Origin: Rhodococcus jostii NBRC 16295
Lineage (GTDB): Bacteria; Actinomycetota; Actinomycetes; Mycobacteriales; Mycobacteriaceae
DNA: 64,000 bases
Assembly: GCF_001894825.1 (NCBI RefSeq)
Contig: NZ_BCWY01000013.1
Span: 88,950-152,949 of the forward strand
Reading direction: 5' to 3'
The translations under genes and the position numbers were made by a program. Below the pieces are notes generated by a model that was not told the DNA's origin, made no database searches, and worked only from the letters and a program-made list of their open reading frames with translations. This document shows positions 55,402-64,000 of this stretch, piece after piece. The first letter of the stretch is position 1; each line of letters begins with the position of its first letter.

Positions 55402-56319
55402 CTACCGCAGCGTCGCGGGACGGACCACCATCACGGAACTCGCCCGCCTTCCGCGTTCCTGGAGCAGCGCGATGGTGTGCCCACTCGGATCGATCGCGGC
55501 GTACACGCCCTTGATTCCGATCGGTTCGAGCCACCGGCCGTGACTGATCGATTCGGCCTCGTCCGCGTCGATCTGCCGGTGCGGGAACGCGGTCTGCGCG
55601 GCGGCGTCGATGTCGAGACTGACCCCCGGCTCGTCGGCCAGCTGTTCCAGCGTCCGCGCGTGCTCGAGCGCGAACGGTCCCACCCGGGTCCGCCGCAGTG
55701 AGGTGAGGTGCCCGCCGACGCCGATCAGCGCGATCCCCAGATCACGCGCGAGCGCCCGCACATAGGTGCCGGACGAACATTCCACCTCGACGTCGAGGTC
55801 GGTGAACGTTCCCTCGGTCCGCCGGCCGACGACCTCGAACCGCGACACCGTGACCGAGCGTGGCGAGAGCTCGAACTCCTCGCCCGCACGGATGAGGGCG
55901 TGCGCCCGCCGCCCGTCCACCTTGATCGCGCTGACGCTCGACGGGATCTGCTGAATGTCGCCGGTGAGTGCGCTCACCTGAGCGGCGATGTCGTCGTCCA
56001 TCACACCGGAGGCATCGGCCGACGCGACGACCTCCCCCTCGGCGTCGTCGGTGGTGGTCGCCTGCCCCAGCCGGATCGTGGCCGTGTACGCCTTGGTGGT
56101 CAGCGCGAGGAGCCCCAGCAGCTTCGTCGCCCGCTCGATACCGAGCACCAGCACACCCGTGGCCATCGGGTCCAGAGTGCCGGCGTGCCCGACCTTCCGG
56201 GTCCCGAGCAGCTTGCGGCACCGGGCCACCACGTCATGGCTGGTGACGCCCGCGTCCTTGTCGACGATGAGCAGTCCGGCGCCGACGAGACCGGAAGAAG
56301 GCTTTTCACGTGCAGACAC
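55402..56319 (-). CDS. truB: tRNA pseudouridine(55) synthase
   Basis: TruB converts U55 in the tRNA T-loop to pseudouridine. The 305-residue protein has GLLIVDKDAGVTSHDVVARC at the N-terminus. The catalytic aspartate is in KVGHAGTLDPMATGVLVLGI near residue 48. YTATIRLGQATTTDDAEGEV and the C-terminal PUA-like region HGRWLEPIGIKGVYAAID follow. It is convergent with the DtxR-type gene, whose stop lies four bases away. Confidence 0.95.
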   Translation of the reverse strand: MSAREKPSSGLVGAGLLIVDKDAGVTSHDVVARCRKLLGTRKVGHAGTLDPMATGVLVLGIERATKLLGLLALTTKAYTATIRLGQATTTDDAEGEVVASADASGVMDDDIAAQVSALTGDIQQIPSSVSAIKVDGRRAHALIRAGEEFELSPRSVTVSRFEVVGRRTEGTFTDLDVEVECSSGTYVRALARDLGIALIGVGGHLTSLRRTRVGPFALEHARTLEQLADEPGVSLDIDAAAQTAFPHRQIDADEAESISHGRWLEPIGIKGVYAAIDPSGHTIALLQERGRRASSVMVVRPATLR

Positions 56320-56381
56320 GAGGTCCGATTCTGCCAGCCGACGTCACCGTGCTGAAATCAGTGCACCGCACAGTGCTGAAA

Positions 56382-57065
56382 TCAGTGCACCGCAATGGCC
56401 GTGATGATCAAACCGTCCGACACCATCCACCGCCCGTCGAACGACGCGAGTGGTGGCCCGCCGACGGTCTCCCCGGAGATGAGCAGGTCCGAATGGAACG
56501 TGCCCGTGCCGTCACCGAACGCCTCGAACGTGATGTGCGCGTCCTCGAACCCGAGCCACCGCCCGGTGAGCGGGAACCACGCCTTGTACGTGGCCTCCTT
56601 CGCGCAGAACAGCAGCCTGTCCCGGTGCACCGGACCGCCGGTGGCCGAGCGCCACTGCGCGGAGTCCGCCGCGCCCGACAGCCAGTCCCGTTCGGGAGCC
56701 AGGCTCACGGCGTCCAGGACACCGTCGGGCAGTGCCTCGTGCGGTTCGGCGTCGATTCCCACGGACCGCACCTGCATCGCGTAGCCGAGCACTGCGCCGC
56801 GGTAACCGTCGCAGTGGGTGAGGCTCCCGACGACGCCACGCGGCCACACCGGGGAACCCTTGTCGCCCCGCAGGACCGGGGCCTGGTCGACACCCAGCTT
56901 CGCCATGGCGAGTCGCGCGCAGTGACGGGCGGTGGTGAACTCGCGGCGCCGCTTCTCGACGGCCCGGCCGATCAGGGCCTCCTCCTGCGGGTGCGGACGC
57001 AGACCCGGCGGGTCCTCGAACAGCTCCGAGGACACCACGCCGGCAGGCAGAATTCTCTCGATCAC
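56382..57065 (-). CDS. pptT: 4'-phosphopantetheinyl transferase
   Basis: PptT attaches phosphopantetheine to carrier domains of polyketide and non-ribosomal peptide synthases, including those for mycolic-acid-type lipids and siderophores. At 227 residues it equals mycobacterial PptT. Landmarks are WPRGVVGSLTHCDGYRGAV, the Mg-binding VRSVGIDAEPHEALP near residue 113 and FCAKEATYKAWFPLTGRWLG near residue 155. GTG at 57065 overlaps the metallophosphoesterase stop (GTGA), so the pair is coupled, as in M. tuberculosis (Rv2794c-Rv2795c). Confidence 0.95.
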   Translation of the reverse strand: MIERILPAGVVSSELFEDPPGLRPHPQEEALIGRAVEKRRREFTTARHCARLAMAKLGVDQAPVLRGDKGSPVWPRGVVGSLTHCDGYRGAVLGYAMQVRSVGIDAEPHEALPDGVLDAVSLAPERDWLSGAADSAQWRSATGGPVHRDRLLFCAKEATYKAWFPLTGRWLGFEDAHITFEAFGDGTGTFHSDLLISGETVGGPPLASFDGRWMVSDGLIITAIAVH

Positions 57066-57991
57066 AGGGCTCCCCTCGCCCGCATCTTCTCCACTTCGGC
57101 TTCCTGTTCGGGAGTCACCTTGAAGTGGCCTCCCCACTTGTTCAGTGTTCCCGGCGGGTACTCCGGCACCGGCAGGATCTGCCGCAGCAGCCGGTCCGGC
57201 AGTCCCCGCCTCTGCCACTCCCGGGGGTAGCCGAGCGACACCTCTTCGAACCGCACCCCGTCGTAGTAGGTGGTGCGCGGAATGTGCAGGTGCCCGTAGA
57301 CGGCGCAGACGGCGTTGTACCGGGTGTGCCAGTCCGCGGTCAGTTCGGTGCCGCACCACAGGGAGAACTCCGGGTACCACAGCACCTGCGTCGGTTCACG
57401 GACCAACGGGAAGTGGTTGATCAGGACGGTTCGCGTTCCGGGAGGCAGGGCGTCCAGCCGCGCCTTCGTCGTCTCGACGCGGCTGCGACACCAGGCGTCC
57501 CGGGTTCCGTAGGGTTCGCTCGACAGCAGGAATTCGTCCGTGGCCACCACGTTCTTCTCGCGCGCGATCGCGAGACCCTGCTCCTTGGTGGTGGCACCCT
57601 CGGGCAGGAACGTGTAGTCGTACAGCAGGAACATCGGAACCAGCGTCACGGGGCCGTCGTCGGCCTCCCACACCGGGAACGGATCCTCCGGGGTGATGAC
57701 GCCGATCTCGCGGCACATGGTGACCAGGTAGTCGTAGCGGGCGGCGCCGTGGATCTGCACGGGATCCTTCGCCGTCGTCCACAGTTCGTGGTTGCCGGGC
57801 ACCCAGATGACCTTGGCGAAGCGGCTGCGCAGAAGTTTCAGCGCCCACCGGATGTCGTCGGTCTTCTCCGAGACGTCGCCCGCGACGATCAGCCAGTCTT
57901 CCGGCGAGTCGGGATAGATGTCCTCGGTGACCGGCCGGTTTCCCCGGTGCCCCACATGGGTGTCGCTCACCGCCATCAGTTTGGGTGCCAC
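57062..57991 (-). CDS. Metallophosphoesterase (Rv2795c-like, PptT partner)
   Basis: A calcineurin-like phosphoesterase of 309 residues. Metal-binding motifs occur in order: KLMAVSDTHVGHRG near the N-terminus, LIVAGDVSEKTDDI, VIWVPGNHELW, TVLINHFPLVREPT and AVCAVYGHLHIPRT. In mycobacteria the partner of PptT (PptH) hydrolyses the phosphopantetheine from carrier proteins, opposing PptT. The coupled GTGA arrangement here supports the same pairing. GTG at 57991 with GGAAAGG upstream is the chosen start. Confidence 0.92.
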   Translation of the reverse strand: MAPKLMAVSDTHVGHRGNRPVTEDIYPDSPEDWLIVAGDVSEKTDDIRWALKLLRSRFAKVIWVPGNHELWTTAKDPVQIHGAARYDYLVTMCREIGVITPEDPFPVWEADDGPVTLVPMFLLYDYTFLPEGATTKEQGLAIAREKNVVATDEFLLSSEPYGTRDAWCRSRVETTKARLDALPPGTRTVLINHFPLVREPTQVLWYPEFSLWCGTELTADWHTRYNAVCAVYGHLHIPRTTYYDGVRFEEVSLGYPREWQRRGLPDRLLRQILPVPEYPPGTLNKWGGHFKVTPEQEAEVEKMRARGAL

Positions 57992-57992
57992 G

Positions 57993-59381
57993 TCAACCAC
58001 CTTTCCGATCGTGTTCCGCCGCCGGAGCGCTGTCCGATCCGTGCCGCGCCTGCAGGTCGGCTCCGACCACAGCCCAGCGGCCCGAACCGACGCGCCACAC
58101 GACCGCAAGCATCCGAAGAATTATGAACACCGTGAGGCCCGTCCAGATTCCCGCGAGGCCCCAGTCACGCAGCATCGACAGCCAGATCAGCGGCAGGAAC
58201 CCGACCAATGCGCAGGCCAGCGTGGCGTTTCGGAGGAAGGCGACGTCGCCGGCCCCGAGCAGTACCCCGTCGAGGGCGAACACCACTCCGGCGACCGGGA
58301 TGATCGCGACGAAGAACCACCAGGCCACCGCCATCTCGTCGAGCACCGCCTGGTCGGAGGTGAACAGTTCGGGTATCAGCCCGTGGCCGAGGGCGAAGAA
58401 CACGGCCAGCCCGGCCGCGAAGAGGGTGGACCATCGGGTGATCCGCCACGACAGCCGCGTCGCGCCGCTGGCGTGTCCCGCACCCAGCGCGGCTCCGACC
58501 AATGCCTGCGCGGCGATCGCCAGGGAGTCGAGTGTGAGGGCGACGAGGTTCCACAGCTGCAACACCACCTGGTGCGCGGCGACCGCGGCCGCCCCGAACC
58601 GGGACGCGACGGCGGCGGCCGAGAGGAAGCACGCCTGGAACGCGAGGCTCCGCAGGATCAGGTCCCGTCCGAGGACCATCTGCGCGCGCATGACCCGCCA
58701 CTGCGGACGCAGCGGCACCCGCTCCACCACCAGCGCACCGATGAACAGGCTCGCGGACACCGCCTGCCCGATCACGTTGGCGACGGCGGAACCCTCGAGT
58801 TCGAGTCGCGGAGCGCCCCACAATCCGTGCACCAGCACCGGGCAGGCCACGGCCGACACGACGAGACCGGCGATGACGAAACGCAGTGGTCGCACCGTGT
58901 TCTGCACTCCGCGCATCCACCCGTTGCCTGCCATTGCGACGAGGATCAGCGGCGCACCGAAGACCGCGATCCGCAACCAGCTCTCGGCGGCCGCCGCGAT
59001 GTCGGAGCCGCCTGCGATCGCCGACGTGACCGGCCGCGCGAACAGGTGTGCCAGCGCGATCACGAACGCGCCGATGCCGAGTGCCAGCCACGTGGCCTGG
59101 ACACCTTCCCGCACCGCGCCGCGCTCGTCGCCGGCCCCGTGCATCCGGGATGCGCGTGCCGTCGTGCCGTAGGACAGGAACGTCAGCTGCGTACTGACCT
59201 GCGCGAGGATGAGCCCGCCGACGGCAAGTCCGGCGAGCGCCAGCGCGCCCAGCCGCCCGACGACGGCGATGTCGAAGAGGAGATAGATCGGTTCGGCGGC
59301 AAGGACGCCGAGCGCGGGCAACGCCAGCCCGAACACGGTCCGGGCGGTAGCGTCGCCCGTGACTTCAGAGACGCCGGCCAA
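57993..59381 (-). CDS. MATE family efflux transporter (DinF-like)
   Basis: A 462-residue multidrug and toxin extrusion protein with twelve hydrophobic helices. N-terminal landmarks are GLALPALGVLAAEPIYLLFD and VVGRLGALALAGLAVGG, typical of the DinF branch. The second half repeats the six-helix unit (FGAAAVAAHQVVLQLWNLVA). It exchanges Na+ or H+ for organic cations in general; the real substrate is unknown. It sits between the DHH phosphoesterase and metallophosphoesterase genes, one base from the latter. Confidence 0.92.
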   Translation of the reverse strand: MAGVSEVTGDATARTVFGLALPALGVLAAEPIYLLFDIAVVGRLGALALAGLAVGGLILAQVSTQLTFLSYGTTARASRMHGAGDERGAVREGVQATWLALGIGAFVIALAHLFARPVTSAIAGGSDIAAAAESWLRIAVFGAPLILVAMAGNGWMRGVQNTVRPLRFVIAGLVVSAVACPVLVHGLWGAPRLELEGSAVANVIGQAVSASLFIGALVVERVPLRPQWRVMRAQMVLGRDLILRSLAFQACFLSAAAVASRFGAAAVAAHQVVLQLWNLVALTLDSLAIAAQALVGAALGAGHASGATRLSWRITRWSTLFAAGLAVFFALGHGLIPELFTSDQAVLDEMAVAWWFFVAIIPVAGVVFALDGVLLGAGDVAFLRNATLACALVGFLPLIWLSMLRDWGLAGIWTGLTVFIILRMLAVVWRVGSGRWAVVGADLQARHGSDSAPAAEHDRKGG

Positions 59382-59393
59382 TGAATTCGGACC

Positions 59394-60395
59394 TCAGCCG
59401 AGCGACTCGACGAGCGAGGCCACGATCTCGTCGGCAGAGGTGTCGGCGGTGTAGCCGGCCGCGAACCGGTGCCCGCCGCCACCGAGGTACCCGGCGACGA
59501 GGGAGACGTCCACGTCGGACTTCGAGCGCAACGACACCGACCACGTACCGTTCACCGCCTCCTTGAGGACCGCGGCGACCTCTGCCTCGGACGTCGTCCG
59601 GACGATGTCGATGACGCTCTCGATCTCCTCGGAGCGGAGATCGCCGACGTAGGCCTGCCGGATGACGGCGTAGACCAGTCCACGCCCTCCCGCCGCTTCG
59701 GGGACGAGGGTCGCCGAGCCGAGCACCGAAGACAGCATGGGCAGCCAGCCGAACGGGTGGGTGTCGAGCAGGCGCCGGGCGATGCGGGCGCCGTCGATTC
59801 CGGTGGCGAGGAGTCTCTCCGCGAGGGTGTGGGTGCCGGGCTGCACCCAGCGGAACGAACCGGTGTCGGTCACGAGCCCCGCATACAGGCAGTGTGCGAG
59901 GTCGGCGTCGATGTCCACACCCCACACGTCGAACATCTGCGCCAGGACCGCGGTGGTCGACTCCGCCGACTCGTCGATCAGGTTCATGCGGCCGAAGCGG
60001 GTGTTGGATCGGTGATGATCGATGACGAGGGTCTCCCCCGCCGTCGCGAGCCGGTCGGCCAGCTTCCCGAGACGCCCCGCGCTGCCGCAGTCGACCGTCA
60101 CCAGCAGGTCGACGTTGCGGCGCACCTGATCCGCCGGCACCAGGAGGTGGGTGCCCGGCAGTTCCCGCATCGACTCCGGTAGTTCGTCCGGTGCGCCGAA
60201 CGCGACCTGCACCGGAATCCCTTTTCGCTCGAGCACCAACGCCAGCGCGAGTCCGCTGCCGATCGTGTCGGCATCGGGTTGGACGTGACACAGAATCGTC
60301 ACCGACGTCGCGTTCTCGAGAACGGCGACCGCCTGCGGCAGAAACACCTCGTGACGATCGAGATCAGACAGGGACGTCTCCTGAGTGTGGGTCAT
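59394..60395 (-). CDS. DHH/DHHA1 family phosphoesterase (NrnA/CnpB-like)
   Basis: A 333-residue bifunctional oligoribonuclease/pAp phosphatase-type enzyme, equal in position to Rv2837c, which also cleaves cyclic di-AMP. Metal motifs are CHVQPDADTIGSGLAL, LVTVDCGSAGRL, TLVIDHHRSNTRFG (the DHH triad) and AGLVTDTGSFRW. The DHHA1 domain ends with LGGGGHRFAAGYTAD. ATG at 60395 gives a conserved start. It follows rbfA after 11 bases. Confidence 0.94.
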   Translation of the reverse strand: MTHTQETSLSDLDRHEVFLPQAVAVLENATSVTILCHVQPDADTIGSGLALALVLERKGIPVQVAFGAPDELPESMRELPGTHLLVPADQVRRNVDLLVTVDCGSAGRLGKLADRLATAGETLVIDHHRSNTRFGRMNLIDESAESTTAVLAQMFDVWGVDIDADLAHCLYAGLVTDTGSFRWVQPGTHTLAERLLATGIDGARIARRLLDTHPFGWLPMLSSVLGSATLVPEAAGGRGLVYAVIRQAYVGDLRSEEIESVIDIVRTTSEAEVAAVLKEAVNGTWSVSLRSKSDVDVSLVAGYLGGGGHRFAAGYTADTSADEIVASLVESLG

Positions 60396-60406
60396 GTCGG
60401 TTCGCG

Positions 60407-60895
60407 TCAGTCCGCCTGGCGGGAACCGGACGGCTCGTCGACATCGGCGTCGTCCGCGTCCTCGGCTCGGGGCTCCTTGTACGGGTCGGGGTCGCCGGCC
60501 GGAGACGCACCGGCCGCGACACGCGCGACCTCGTCGTCGGCGGCGCGAGCGCGGGCGAGGAGTTCCTCCATGTGCCGTGCCGTGTCGGGGACCGTGTCCG
60601 CGACGAACGTGAGCGTCGGCGTGAAACGGACTCCGGTGCCTGCGCCCACCTTCGAGCGCAGAACCCCCTTCGCCTTCTCCAGCCCCGCGGCGGCGGAGAC
60701 GAGATCCGGTTCGGACTCGAGGTCCGCGCCCATCACGGTGTAGTACACAGTGGCGTCGTGGAGGTCGGCCGTCACCTTGGTGTCGGTGATGGTGACGAAC
60801 GCCAGGCGAGGGTCCTTGATTTCGTGGTCGATCGCCGTCGCGACGATCGTTCCGATGCGCTTGGCGAGTTTGCGTGCCCGGGCGGGATCCACCAT
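60407..60895 (-). CDS. rbfA: Ribosome-binding factor A
   Basis: RbfA binds the 30S subunit during late 16S rRNA maturation. The 162-residue protein has the KH-like core: [40 protein letters not shown] and a conserved [16 protein letters not shown]. The last 40 residues are an acidic, disordered tail ([14 protein letters not shown]). ATG at 60895 gives the conserved start [13 protein letters not shown]. infB and DUF503 lie upstream on the same strand, in the usual order. Confidence 0.95.
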   Translation of the reverse strand: MVDPARARKLAKRIGTIVATAIDHEIKDPRLAFVTITDTKVTADLHDATVYYTVMGADLESEPDLVSAAAGLEKAKGVLRSKVGAGTGVRFTPTLTFVADTVPDTARHMEELLARARAADDEVARVAAGASPAGDPDPYKEPRAEDADDADVDEPSGSRQAD

Positions 60896-61009
60896 GACAA
60901 TCAGACTCCTCTCCCTGGCCGCTCGATAAGTTGTGAAGTTGCGTGTGTAGCTGTAGTTCATTCTGCACGCCGAGCCGCGGACGCGGCGGGGCGGGCAGGG
61001 CGCTCCGAG

Positions 61010-61300
61010 TCAGTCCTCGGGGCCGAAAATCCTTCGCCGGACCGCAAGAAGTTGCAGTTCCGGCAGCTCGGCGACGTGCCGTTCGCACGTGTCGAGCACC
61101 TCGTGCACGTGATCGACCGCCGAACTCGCCATCGTGACGCCGAGCATGGACCGGCGGTACCGATCCTGTTCTCCGGTCTCGGCCGCCGAGACGCCGTAGC
61201 GTCTCAGCTCCGCAAGTACCGGTTTGACCATTGCACGCTTCTCTTTCAGAGATCGCACGTCACCGAGCAAGATGTCGAGCTCGAGCGCACCGACGTACAA
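61010..61300 (-). CDS. DUF503 (YlxP-like) protein
   Basis: A 96-residue DUF503 protein, the actinobacterial/firmicute YlxP type between infB and rbfA. The whole sequence fits: YVGALELDILLGDVRSLKEK at the start and KEKRAMVKPVLAELRRYGVS, then VTMASSAVDHVHEVLDTCE. Its role is unknown but the place in the nusA-infB-rbfA cluster suggests a ribosome assembly or RNA-binding function. Confidence 0.92.
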   Translation of the reverse strand: MYVGALELDILLGDVRSLKEKRAMVKPVLAELRRYGVSAAETGEQDRYRRSMLGVTMASSAVDHVHEVLDTCERHVAELPELQLLAVRRRIFGPED

Positions 61301-61400
61301 ACTTTCCTCCTTCGGGAGACGTGCGCTCCCCCGGCCGATCGACTCGGCCGGGGAAGCGCACGCCGGATGACGCTGCTACGTCACCCCAAACGGATGGCGA

Positions 61401-64000
61401 CTAGTCGCGCGGCTTTTCCCGAAGCTCGTAGGCCTCGATGACGTCACCGACCTTGATGTCGGAGTAGGTGACCGTCAAACCGCACTCGTAACCCTCGCGT
61501 ACCTCGACGGCGTCTTCCTTCTCCCGCTTGAGCGAGGAGATGGTGACGGTCTCGGCGACAACCGTGTTGTCACGCAGCAGCCGGGCCTTCGCATTGCGAC
61601 GGATGGTACCCGAGGTGACGAGGCAACCGGCAATGTTTCCGACCTTGGACGAACGGAACATCGCGCGGATCTCCGCCTTGCCCAGCTCGACCTCTTCGTA
61701 GATCGGCTTGAGCATGCCCTTGAGCGCCTTCTCGACCTCGTCGATGGCCTGGTAGATCACCGAGTAGTACCGGATGTCGACGCCCTCGCGGTTCGCCAAC
61801 TCGGTCGCCTTGCCCTCGGCACGGACGTTGAACCCGATGATGATCGCGTTCGACGCAGCCGCCAGGTTGACGTTGGTCTCGGTGACGCCACCGACACCAC
61901 GGTCGATGACTCGCAACTGCACCTCGTCGTCGATCTCGATGCCGTGCAGGGCCTCTTCCAAGGCCTCCACGGTTCCCGAGTTGTCGCCCTTGAGGATGAG
62001 GTTGAGCTGCGACGTCTCCTTGAGAGCCGAATCCAGATCCTCGAGGCTGATGCGCTTGCGGCTCTTCGCGGCCAGTGCGTTGCGCTTACGCGCATTGCGC
62101 CGGTCGGCGATCTGCCGGGCGATCCGGTCCTCGTCGACCACGAGCAGGTTGTCGCCTGCACCGGGGACCGACGTGAAGCCGACCACCTGAACGGGACGCG
62201 AGGGCAGGGCCTCGAGCACGTCGTCGCCGTGCTCGTCGACCATGCGGCGCACACGTCCGTATGCGTCGCCGGCCACGATCGAGTCGCCGACCCGCAGCGT
62301 TCCGCGCTGGATGAGCACGGTCGCGACGGGGCCGCGTCCACGGTCGAGGTGCGCCTCGATGGCGACACCCTGAGCGTCCATGTCCGGGTTGGCCCGCAGG
62401 TCCAGGGCAGCGTCCGCCGTCAGCAGCACGGCTTCGAGCAGTGCGTCGATGTTGGTGCCCTGCTTCGCCGAGATGTCGACGAACATGGTGTCTCCGCCGT
62501 ATTCCTCGGCGACCAGTCCGTACTCGGTGAGCTGCTGCCGGATCTTGTCCGGGTTCGCGCCTTCCTTGTCGATCTTGTTCACCGCGACCACGATCGGCAC
62601 GTCGGCCGCCTGGGCGTGGTTGATCGCTTCCACCGTCTGCGGCATGACGCCGTCGTCGGCGGCGACGACCAGGATCGCGAGGTCGGTGGCCTTGGCACCA
62701 CGGGCACGCATCGCCGTGAAGGCCTCGTGACCGGGGGTGTCGATGAACGTCACGAGACGCTCGTTGCCGTCGAGCTCGGTGAGCACCTGGTAGGCACCGA
62801 TGTGCTGCGTGATGCCGCCGGCCTCGCCCTCGCGGACGTTGGCCTTACGGATCGTGTCGAGCAGTCGGGTCTTACCGTGATCGACGTGGCCCATGACGGT
62901 GACCACCGGCGGACGGGACTCGAGGTCCTCTTCGCCACCTTCGTCTTCGCCGTAGGTGAGGTCGAAGCTGTCGAGCAGCTCGCGGTCCTCGTCCTCCGGG
63001 CTGACCACCTGGACGACGTAGTTCATCTCGCCGCCGAGCAGTTCCAGCGTCTCGTCGTTGACCGACTGAGTTGCCGTCACCATCTCGCCGAGGTTGAACA
63101 GTGCCTGCACCAACGCTGCGGGGTTCGCGTCGATCTTCTCCGCGAAGTCCGACAGGGAAGCACCGCGGGCGAGGCGAATGGTCTCGCCGTTGCCGCGGGG
63201 CAACCGCACGCCGCCGACGGCGGGCGCCTGCATCGAATCGTATTCCTGGCGCTTCTGACGCTTCGACTTGCGACCACGACGCGGGGCGCCACCGGGACGA
63301 CCGAACGCACCTGCTGCCGCACCACGCTGACCGGGGCGTCCACCGCCACCGGGGCGACCGCGGAAACCACCTGCGGGTGCTCCGCCACCGGGCGCACCTG
63401 CGCCGGCACCGGGGGCTCCGCCACCGCGGTATCCACCGCCGCCGCCACCACCGGGACGACCGCCGGGGGCTCCGCCGGGACGACCGGGACGACCGCCGGG
63501 GGCGGGACGTGCCGAACGAGCAGGCATGGCGCCCGGGTTCGGACGAGGAGGCATCGAGCCCGGGCTGGGACGGGGACCGCCCTGACCCGGTGCCGGACGG
63601 GGACCGCCCTGACCCGGTGCCGGACGAGGTCCACCCTGACCCGGTGCCGGACGGGGACCACCCTGACCCGGTGCCGGACGAGGTCCACCCTGACCGGGAG
63701 CCGGACGGGATGCACCCGGACGCGGAGCGCCGGGAGCGGGGCGGGGTGCCGGACGCTCGGCGGGTGCCGAGGAGTACGGGTTGTTACCGACGCGCGGGGG
63801 CTTCGGGCCGGGACGGGGTCCGCCGGGCTTGGCGCCCGTGGACGGAGCCGGGGAGGCACTTGCCGCCGGCGCTACCGGGGCTGCGGGTGCGGCAGGTGCC
63901 GGTGCGGCCGGAGCCGGGGCAGCCGGGGTGGGACGACCGGGCTTGGGAGCGTTGGTCGCCGGTGCAGCCGGGGCGGCTGCGGTCGCCGCGGGGGCGGCCG
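61401..64000 (-). CDS. infB: Translation initiation factor IF-2 (5' end cut by window)
   Basis: IF-2 is the GTPase that places fMet-tRNA on the 30S subunit and promotes subunit joining. About 865 codons are visible. The G domain has G1 [19 protein letters not shown]3 [17 protein letters not shown] and G4 [14 protein letters not shown]. Domains II-IV follow to the end at 61401. The frame continues to the window edge through a long Ala/Pro/Gly-rich N-terminal region with tandem repeats (63574-63708) and a Gly/Arg-rich block (about 63280-63530). The start codon lies outside the window. Confidence 0.96.
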   Translation of the reverse strand, partial: AAPAATAAAPAAPATNAPKPGRPTPAAPAPAAPAPAAPAAPVAPAASASPAPSTGAKPGGPRPGPKPPRVGNNPYSSAPAERPAPRPAPGAPRPGASRPAPGQGGPRPAPGQGGPRPAPGQGGPRPAPGQGGPRPAPGQGGPRPSPGSMPPRPNPGAMPARSARPAPGGRPGRPGGAPGGRPGGGGGGGYRGGGAPGAGAGAPGGGAPAGGFRGRPGGGGRPGQRGAAAGAFGRPGGAPRRGRKSKRQKRQEYDSMQAPAVGGVRLPRGNGETIRLARGASLSDFAEKIDANPAALVQALFNLGEMVTATQSVNDETLELLGGEMNYVVQVVSPEDEDRELLDSFDLTYGEDEGGEEDLESRPPVVTVMGHVDHGKTRLLDTIRKANVREGEAGGITQHIGAYQVLTELDGNERLVTFIDTPGHEAFTAMRARGAKATDLAILVVAADDGVMPQTVEAINHAQAADVPIVVAVNKIDKEGANPDKIRQQLTEYGLVAEEYGGDTMFVDISAKQGTNIDALLEAVLLTADAALDLRANPDMDAQGVAIEAHLDRGRGPVATVLIQRGTLRVGDSIVAGDAYGRVRRMVDEHGDDVLEALPSRPVQVVGFTSVPGAGDNLLVVDEDRIARQIADRRNARKRNALAAKSRKRISLEDLDSALKETSQLNLILKGDNSGTVEALEEALHGIEIDDEVQLRVIDRGVGGVTETNVNLAAASNAIIIGFNVRAEGKATELANREGVDIRYYSVIYQAIDEVEKALKGMLKPIYEEVELGKAEIRAMFRSSKVGNIAGCLVTSGTIRRNAKARLLRDNTVVAETVTISSLKREKEDAVEVREGYECGLTVTYSDIKVGDVIEAYELREKPRD
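63574..63708 (-). repeat. Five 27-base tandem repeats inside infB
   Basis: Five nearly identical 27-base units follow each other with no spacer, starting at 63574, 63601, 63628, 63655 and 63682. Each encodes a nonapeptide of the form PRPAPGQGG in IF-2. Units differ by a few third-position changes (ccg/cca, ggg/gag), and the last unit has gggag for cggtg. Copy number probably varies among strains. Confidence 0.95.

Overview
The window is high-GC actinobacterial chromosome, almost certainly from a Rhodococcus or a close relative in the Mycobacteriales. This rests on gene content and order, not on a database search. From left to right it follows the Mycobacterium tuberculosis Rv2737c-Rv2839c block: recX-recA, DUF3046, pspM-pspA-clgR, cinA C-domain, pgsA, argA, ftsK, RNase J, dapA, thyX, a dapB pair, pepR, then pnp-rpsO-ribF, a DtxR-type regulator, truB, pptT, a metallophosphoesterase, a MATE exporter, a DHH phosphoesterase, rbfA, DUF503 and infB. 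Both ends are cut: recX at the left edge and infB at the right edge.

Region 1 (1-24.4 kb) is mostly core. recA has a LexA-type box and a RecA-independent (PafBC-type) promoter. A glycosyltransferase and a TetR-glpD pair follow. The envelope-stress set clgR-pspA-pspM sits behind a SigE-like promoter, and ClgR ends in a degron-like tail. A terC-family membrane gene follows a leader that reads as a yybP-ykoY manganese riboswitch; its 3' arm can pair either within the aptamer or with the terC ribosome binding site. Next come ftsK, RNase J with dapA, thyX, a secreted tyrosine phosphatase and a ribbon-helix-helix-like protein whose start codon touches a nested palindrome.

Region 2 (24.4-27 kb) is an IS607-like insertion just upstream of dapB. 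It has an apparently intact RuvC/zinc-ribbon tnpB (556 aa) and a frame-broken serine-recombinase tnpA. Imperfect inverted ends lie near 24461 and 26918.

Region 3 (27-31.2 kb) holds a DinB-like gene divergent from a MarR regulator with a perfect palindrome between them, a DUF1905 gene, a zinc alcohol dehydrogenase and pepR.

Region 4 (31.2-50.5 kb) is accessory. pepR and pnp are neighbours in mycobacteria, so these 19 kb look like a lineage-specific insertion. It contains a methyltransferase, a lipoprotein of the beta-lactamase/DD-peptidase fold that lacks its catalytic Ser and Lys, small VOC/YdeI/WYL genes, and a tight four-gene aromatic ring-cleavage operon (extradiol dioxygenase, fumarylacetoacetate-hydrolase-like enzyme, CoA ligase, FAD monooxygenase) with a divergent TetR gene and palindromic operator. 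It also holds an F420-type oxidoreductase, an AraC/aldo-keto reductase pair, an ECF41 sigma factor divergent from a carboxymuconolactone decarboxylase with matching promoters on both sides, a ComB-like gene and a small phosphatase.

Region 5 (50.5-64 kb) is translation and RNA metabolism (pnp, rpsO, ribF, truB, rbfA, infB), with a metal-dependent repressor and pptT.

The two most rewarding loci are the terC leader switch and the IS607-like element with a preserved tnpB beside a dead tnpA.
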